A DNA stretch of 64,000 bases from the NCBI GenBank assembly GCA_029204225.1, contig CM055104.1, positions 47,564,451 through 47,628,450 of the forward strand. The letters run 5' to 3'. The notes beneath the pieces are model-generated. The model saw only the letters and a program-made list of their open reading frames with translations, was not told the origin of the DNA and made no database searches. The stretch's first letter is position 1; each line of letters begins with the position of its first letter. A program made the translations under genes and the position numbers. This DNA is from Diphasiastrum complanatum (lineage: Eukaryota > Streptophyta > Lycopodiopsida > Lycopodiales > Lycopodiaceae). Positions 60,374-64,000 of the stretch are shown here, one piece after another.

Positions 60374-61470
60374 TCAGAATCTAGTCATGTGGTCTTGAGA
60401 AAAAGGATTTGATATGCATTTGGCAAGTGGTAGAATCCCTCCATGTATCATCTCTCCGGCGAAATATCTCCGTAATATCATGGCCCTGACCAAATCTTTG
60501 ACCCTATCTAATGTATGAGTGTTTGTCCTCAAGAAGATGGGATATAGAGATACCATAAGAATTAAGAGGCACATAGTTTGAGAGAACGAAGAGGCACATA
60601 GTTTGAGAGAACTGGACATCTCTTCATTTTTCTAACTCTAATGCTCTCTCACAATTCAAACTCTCATTAATAGTAGTAGGTTGCCATCACGATAGATATG
60701 TCACATTCCATTTGTGATAGCTTCTTGTTTTGCTTTTTTTTGTTCTTGCACCTGGATGAAGGTAAGGTCTTCGTCCAGGTAAACTTTGGTATCCCGTAGG
60801 TTCGATCTCTGCCCTAACACTTCCAGACAATGAGAAGTTGAGGTGAAGCGTATGACAAGAGTATCGGGATCCTTCTTAGGCCGCCAAGCTGTTTCCAACC
60901 TTTGTTGCGATGTTGAAGATTTTCTTCCAAAAACTTCTTACCTCGTCAATAGCATCTTGGGAATTGGGAAAACCTTCAACTCGAACATTAAGAGCTTTTT
61001 GCTCTTGCAGATGACTCTCCGTGAATGTGGCTGAAATAAATGAAGATGGAGTAGGAGGTGGAAGAATAGCATTGGTAGAACCTTTAAGTACATTTGCCCA
61101 TTATTGGACAGGACAACATATGATGTTGTTCCATTTGATTCTCGAGATGTTGGATTTTGGCTGAGGTAGTTATTTGGGAAGACGTTTCGCCCCTGATGAC
61201 TACAACTTATTTCCTTAGTTTTTCAAGGGACGTATCCATCTTTTGGAGGTGCATTTGTACATCTAGGATCGTAGATTCGTGAGAATCAAGTCTTTCTCGG
61301 TGGTTGTTAAGGTACCGAAATTGACATTCTTGATCCGCACGAATAATGGAGATCATGAAGGATGGAGGCAGAGATGCTTCTGGATTATTTGGAGTCAAAG
61401 GAAGAGCTACAATAAGTTCACTATTAGGAAGTATAGGGTTTGATGGGGAGATAGGATCTGCAACAGGCAT
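60374..61470 (-). pseudogene. Second L1-ORF1-like relic
   Basis: On minus from 61470: a segment with heptad-like SHESTILDVQMHLQKMDTSL (61207-61470), then at 60898-60701 WRPKKDPDTLVIRFTS and RSNLRDTKVYLDEDLTFIQV. The latter matches the RGSQIYIDDDLTHCQ motif of the relic at 36985. The weaker 60619-60374 ORF has no clear homology. Frameshifts lie between parts. Identification as a LINE ORF1-type protein rests on these motifs only. Confidence 0.35.
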
Positions 61471-61499
61471 AGAAGGAGAAGGGGAAGGTGGAGTTGGTT

Positions 61500-63170
61500 G
61501 TGAAGAAGCTTAAGCAATACTGGAAATGGAAGATGACTGAGGAGTAAGTTAAGTTCCACCTTTGAGAGTCCCATTGACATAGGATTTAGCCTTCACCTCA
61601 TCTTCATGTAATCAGTGTGAGAAGTTCCAAGATTTACAACCTATCCATCAAAGAACCCCATTTCTTGCACATCTTCATCAATATGGTGCTGACCTAGATT
61701 CCACAACAAGAGGAGGGTATGAGATGTATAGATTAGATAGATCTACTAATTTTCAGGTTCTAGATCCTCAAGTAGAAAAAATTAACCCTCTTTAGAGAAT
61801 ATCAATAGGTTTTAGCCCTTGATGCATCAAAAGGGTTGATTGCATACTATGACTGGAGCCAATGTAAGTTATGAGTATCGCATCAAGTAGCAATTACTCT
61901 TAATGGACTATCCACTCTAGTCTCCTGGGCTGAATTGATGAATGTAAAATTTCCTTAGGAAGTGGTGATCTTTTTTGATTTTCTTTACTCTTTAGTGCTA
62001 GCCTTCATCATGACCAAGTTTCCCCTTCACCTTTGGGGAAGTGATAGAAAACTGAATAAGATGGTCTAACACTTTGTGGGTGAACTCCATAAGGTTGAAG
62101 TTTACAAGTCTCCTTTGTTATGTTGTATATTATTGTTAACATCACATTGATATGGTATTTTGTTGTATTAGTTGACATGTTCTTATTGGAGATCTTTCTC
62201 CAAGTTACGGCTAGCTAGTTTGTGCTACTTCTTTCCATGGTGCACTAGCTATGCTGATTAGTTAGGTTTTGAGCAAGCTAAATTGATGAAATGTAAATTT
62301 TGCTTCTTTTTCTATGAGGAATCAGGAACTTCCTTGTGCTCTTTAGGGCTTGCCTTCATCATGAATGAATATGCCCGTCACCTACATGGAAGTTTTGATT
62401 TTAGGTTGGAAAAGATTTATTAAACTTCTTTTAGCATGCTAGGATTCATGTGATTGAGAATTAAGGGAATCAAATTGGCACAAATTCAACTGAAAACGTT
62501 TTGTGATTTGATCTTTGCAATATAAATGCTTATCTTTGTTTGGAAATTCAAGTAGTCATGCTATTTTGGTGAGGGTTTGCAAGCCATTTTATTGTATATA
62601 ATAAAGTCTTAAAATATTCTTTTAGTATTCAAAAAAGGCAAAAGAACCTCCCATCATTGTGTGCCAAGAGATATTGCTTGCTATAGAAGGAGCTCAATTG
62701 TGTGGCTTGATTGGAGCACGACTTTTTGTAGCTTCGTTTAGCTAACATTTTTGACATCTTCTTCATGTTTTAACATTTGGTTGTAGCATTATTGCAGATC
62801 ATTCCAAGTTGGAAAAGAAAAATTTTCAACTCCTTGGTTGTTGGTTGTAGGCCGTCAAAATTCTGAAGTGCCTATCATAGATTTTACTTTGGTAAGTTTG
62901 ATATTCTTTCTGTTAACAATTTGAGAAGTGATGATATTTTGTTGTTGCACTTTTTAGAATTATAAATATTGTAATCCAACCTTTTTTTGCATAAAGACAT
63001 GGTCCTAAATATCTTATCAAGCATACTCACAATTTCACCTGATTAAGAAAAATAGTAACCAGGGCAAAGACTAGATGAATTGCCTTGAGTAGTCTAAATC
63101 AATAAAATTGGTTTCTCACACATGAAAAAGGATGTGGAAAAAAAAAAATAGGTCCACCGAATTGCAATCT
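61500..63170. other. Non-coding stretch
   Basis: Contains a diverged direct duplication (about 61929-62043 and 62277-62393, both around TGATGAA-TGTAAA...GCC-TTCATCATGA). An exon-like interval near 62851-62891 has acceptor GGTTGTAG and donor GTAAGT but too little sequence to call. No gene recognised. Confidence 0.4.
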
Positions 63171-63175
63171 GAAAT

Positions 63176-63533
63176 TGTTACAGCTTTACTCCCTATCCTA
63201 GTTCATTTTCTGTTTATGCACATATGTATTTTTTGTGAATACAAAAATGGCCAAGTCACCAGCCTGTGATGACCTTTGTAGAAGAAATGTAAATAAAAGT
63301 GCTATTAGAGCTTTTGATCCTTTGAGTCACATGTTGAGCTTTGGTGTAGGGTACTGGGTCATTAATTGGGAGTGGCTGGACCGTCCTCCTAATAAGTAAG
63401 TTGACGAGTCAACGGGACATGTGTCATATGCTCACTGGGACTCTTGGTCCAATGTATGAATGACACATGTTAGCCTACTCACTTGCCTATGTGTCAAGGT
63501 ACTACCAAGTGGCAAGTGTAGACTGTGCATGGA
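63176..63533 (+). repeat. Chromovirus-type LTR fragment, copy A
   Basis: Begins TGTTACAGCTTTACTCC. Homologous to copy B and more distantly to the LTR at 59127. Truncated where copy B begins. Confidence 0.65.
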
Positions 63534-63960
63534 TGTGACAGCTTTCACTCCGTCCCCAGTTGTTTACTATTTTATGTACAGATGTACTTTTTGTAAATAT
63601 AGAAACGGCTAAGTCACCGGCCTGTGGTGGCCTTTGTAACAAAAATGTAAATAAAACTGTAGTTGAGCTTTTGAGCCTTTGAGTGGTGTAGGGTACTGGG
63701 TCATTAATTAGATGTGGCTGGATTAACCTCCTAAAAAGTAGGAGAGTTGACTAGTCAACATGACACGTGTCACATGCTCATTGGGACACTTGGTCTAGTG
63801 TATGAGTGACACATATTAATGCCTACTCACTTTGCCTATGTGTCAGGGTACTGCCATGTGGCAAGTGTCGACTGTGCATGTGGCCCTGTGTCAACATTAG
63901 GATGGGTCAGGGTTAAGGGGTGCTTGAGGATTGTGCATAAGCTCAAAGAGTTTCCGAAGC
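63534..63960 (+). repeat. Chromovirus-type LTR fragment, copy B
   Basis: Begins TGTGACAGCTTTCACTCC, directly after copy A, in the same orientation. Shared blocks include GGCTAAGTCACCGGCCTGTG, GTAGGGTACTGGGTCATTAA and CATGCTCATTGGGAC. It probably continues to or beyond the right edge. Confidence 0.65.
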
Positions 63961-64000
63961 TAATTACCGCTTGCAAGAAATTGTACAACGTTGGTGGAGG

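Noticed and set aside
62851-62891. Exon-like interval between GGTTGTAG and GTAAGT
   Set aside because: Its phase does not continue exon 3 of the gene at 55080 without a stop, and it is too short to identify.

Overview
The window looks like a transposon-dense stretch of a large land-plant nuclear genome, possibly a fern or other seed-free plant. The evidence is plant-type Ty1/copia elements whose primer-binding sites match initiator tRNA-Met, Ty3/gypsy elements including a chromodomain type, a decayed MULE-type transposase, long (GA)n and (TA)n tracts, and only one recognisable conserved host gene, which has GT-AG introns. The species assignment is an inference from repeat content and is not firm.

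Layout. 1-7.3 kb: an acidic ORF leaving the left edge, an array of A/T-cored palindromes (300-740), a decayed MULE-like transposase (2.7-4.6 kb), a copia LTR/leader piece on the minus strand (5.4-7.0 kb) and a pure (GA)78 tract. 7.6-35.5 kb: a nest of retroelements. Copia-1 (8213-12525) lies in gypsy integrase remains. Copia-2 (minus strand, from 13539) is inserted in a second gypsy integrase frame. Then come a Tat/Athila-like LTR and leader (17.8-19.8 kb), Copia-3 (19.8-23.7 kb), the other LTR of Copia-2 in inverted orientation (23969-25179), and Gypsy-B gag/protease/RT (25.3-33.9 kb), itself split by a non-coding LTR element (27132-32195). 35.5-37.9 kb: an L1-ORF1-like relic and an unidentified decayed reading frame. 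37951-44381: Copia-4, a very young full-length element. 44.4-50 kb: a 25-bp minisatellite, gypsy gag (+) and gypsy protease/RT (-). 50-55 kb: TA microsatellites around a strong hairpin, an unrecognised minus-strand candidate gene, and the first three exons of a conserved plant secretory-type protein. 55-64 kb: a 396-bp miniature LTR element, a chromovirus with internal deletion, and small relics.

Most notable. (1) A complete TRIM-like element at 56304-56699 has TSD, PBS, PPT and two 144-bp LTRs, and each LTR carries a 72-nt tRNA-like sequence with intact A and B boxes. It is comparable in design to Cassandra elements with 5S rRNA, but tRNA-based. (2) A roughly 7.5-kb inversion can be deduced: the two LTRs of Copia-2 are inverted, their flanking target-site copies are reverse complements (CTTAG/CTAAG), and a gypsy integrase frame resumes across the inversion. 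(3) A Tat/Athila-like LTR carries, next to its tRNA-Asp-type PBS, two further segments antisense to tRNA-Asp. (4) The palindrome TCACACGTGTGA recurs in LTRs of distinct copia families.

Work was by eye. LTR identities were compared manually and family names rest on motif recognition, not database searches.
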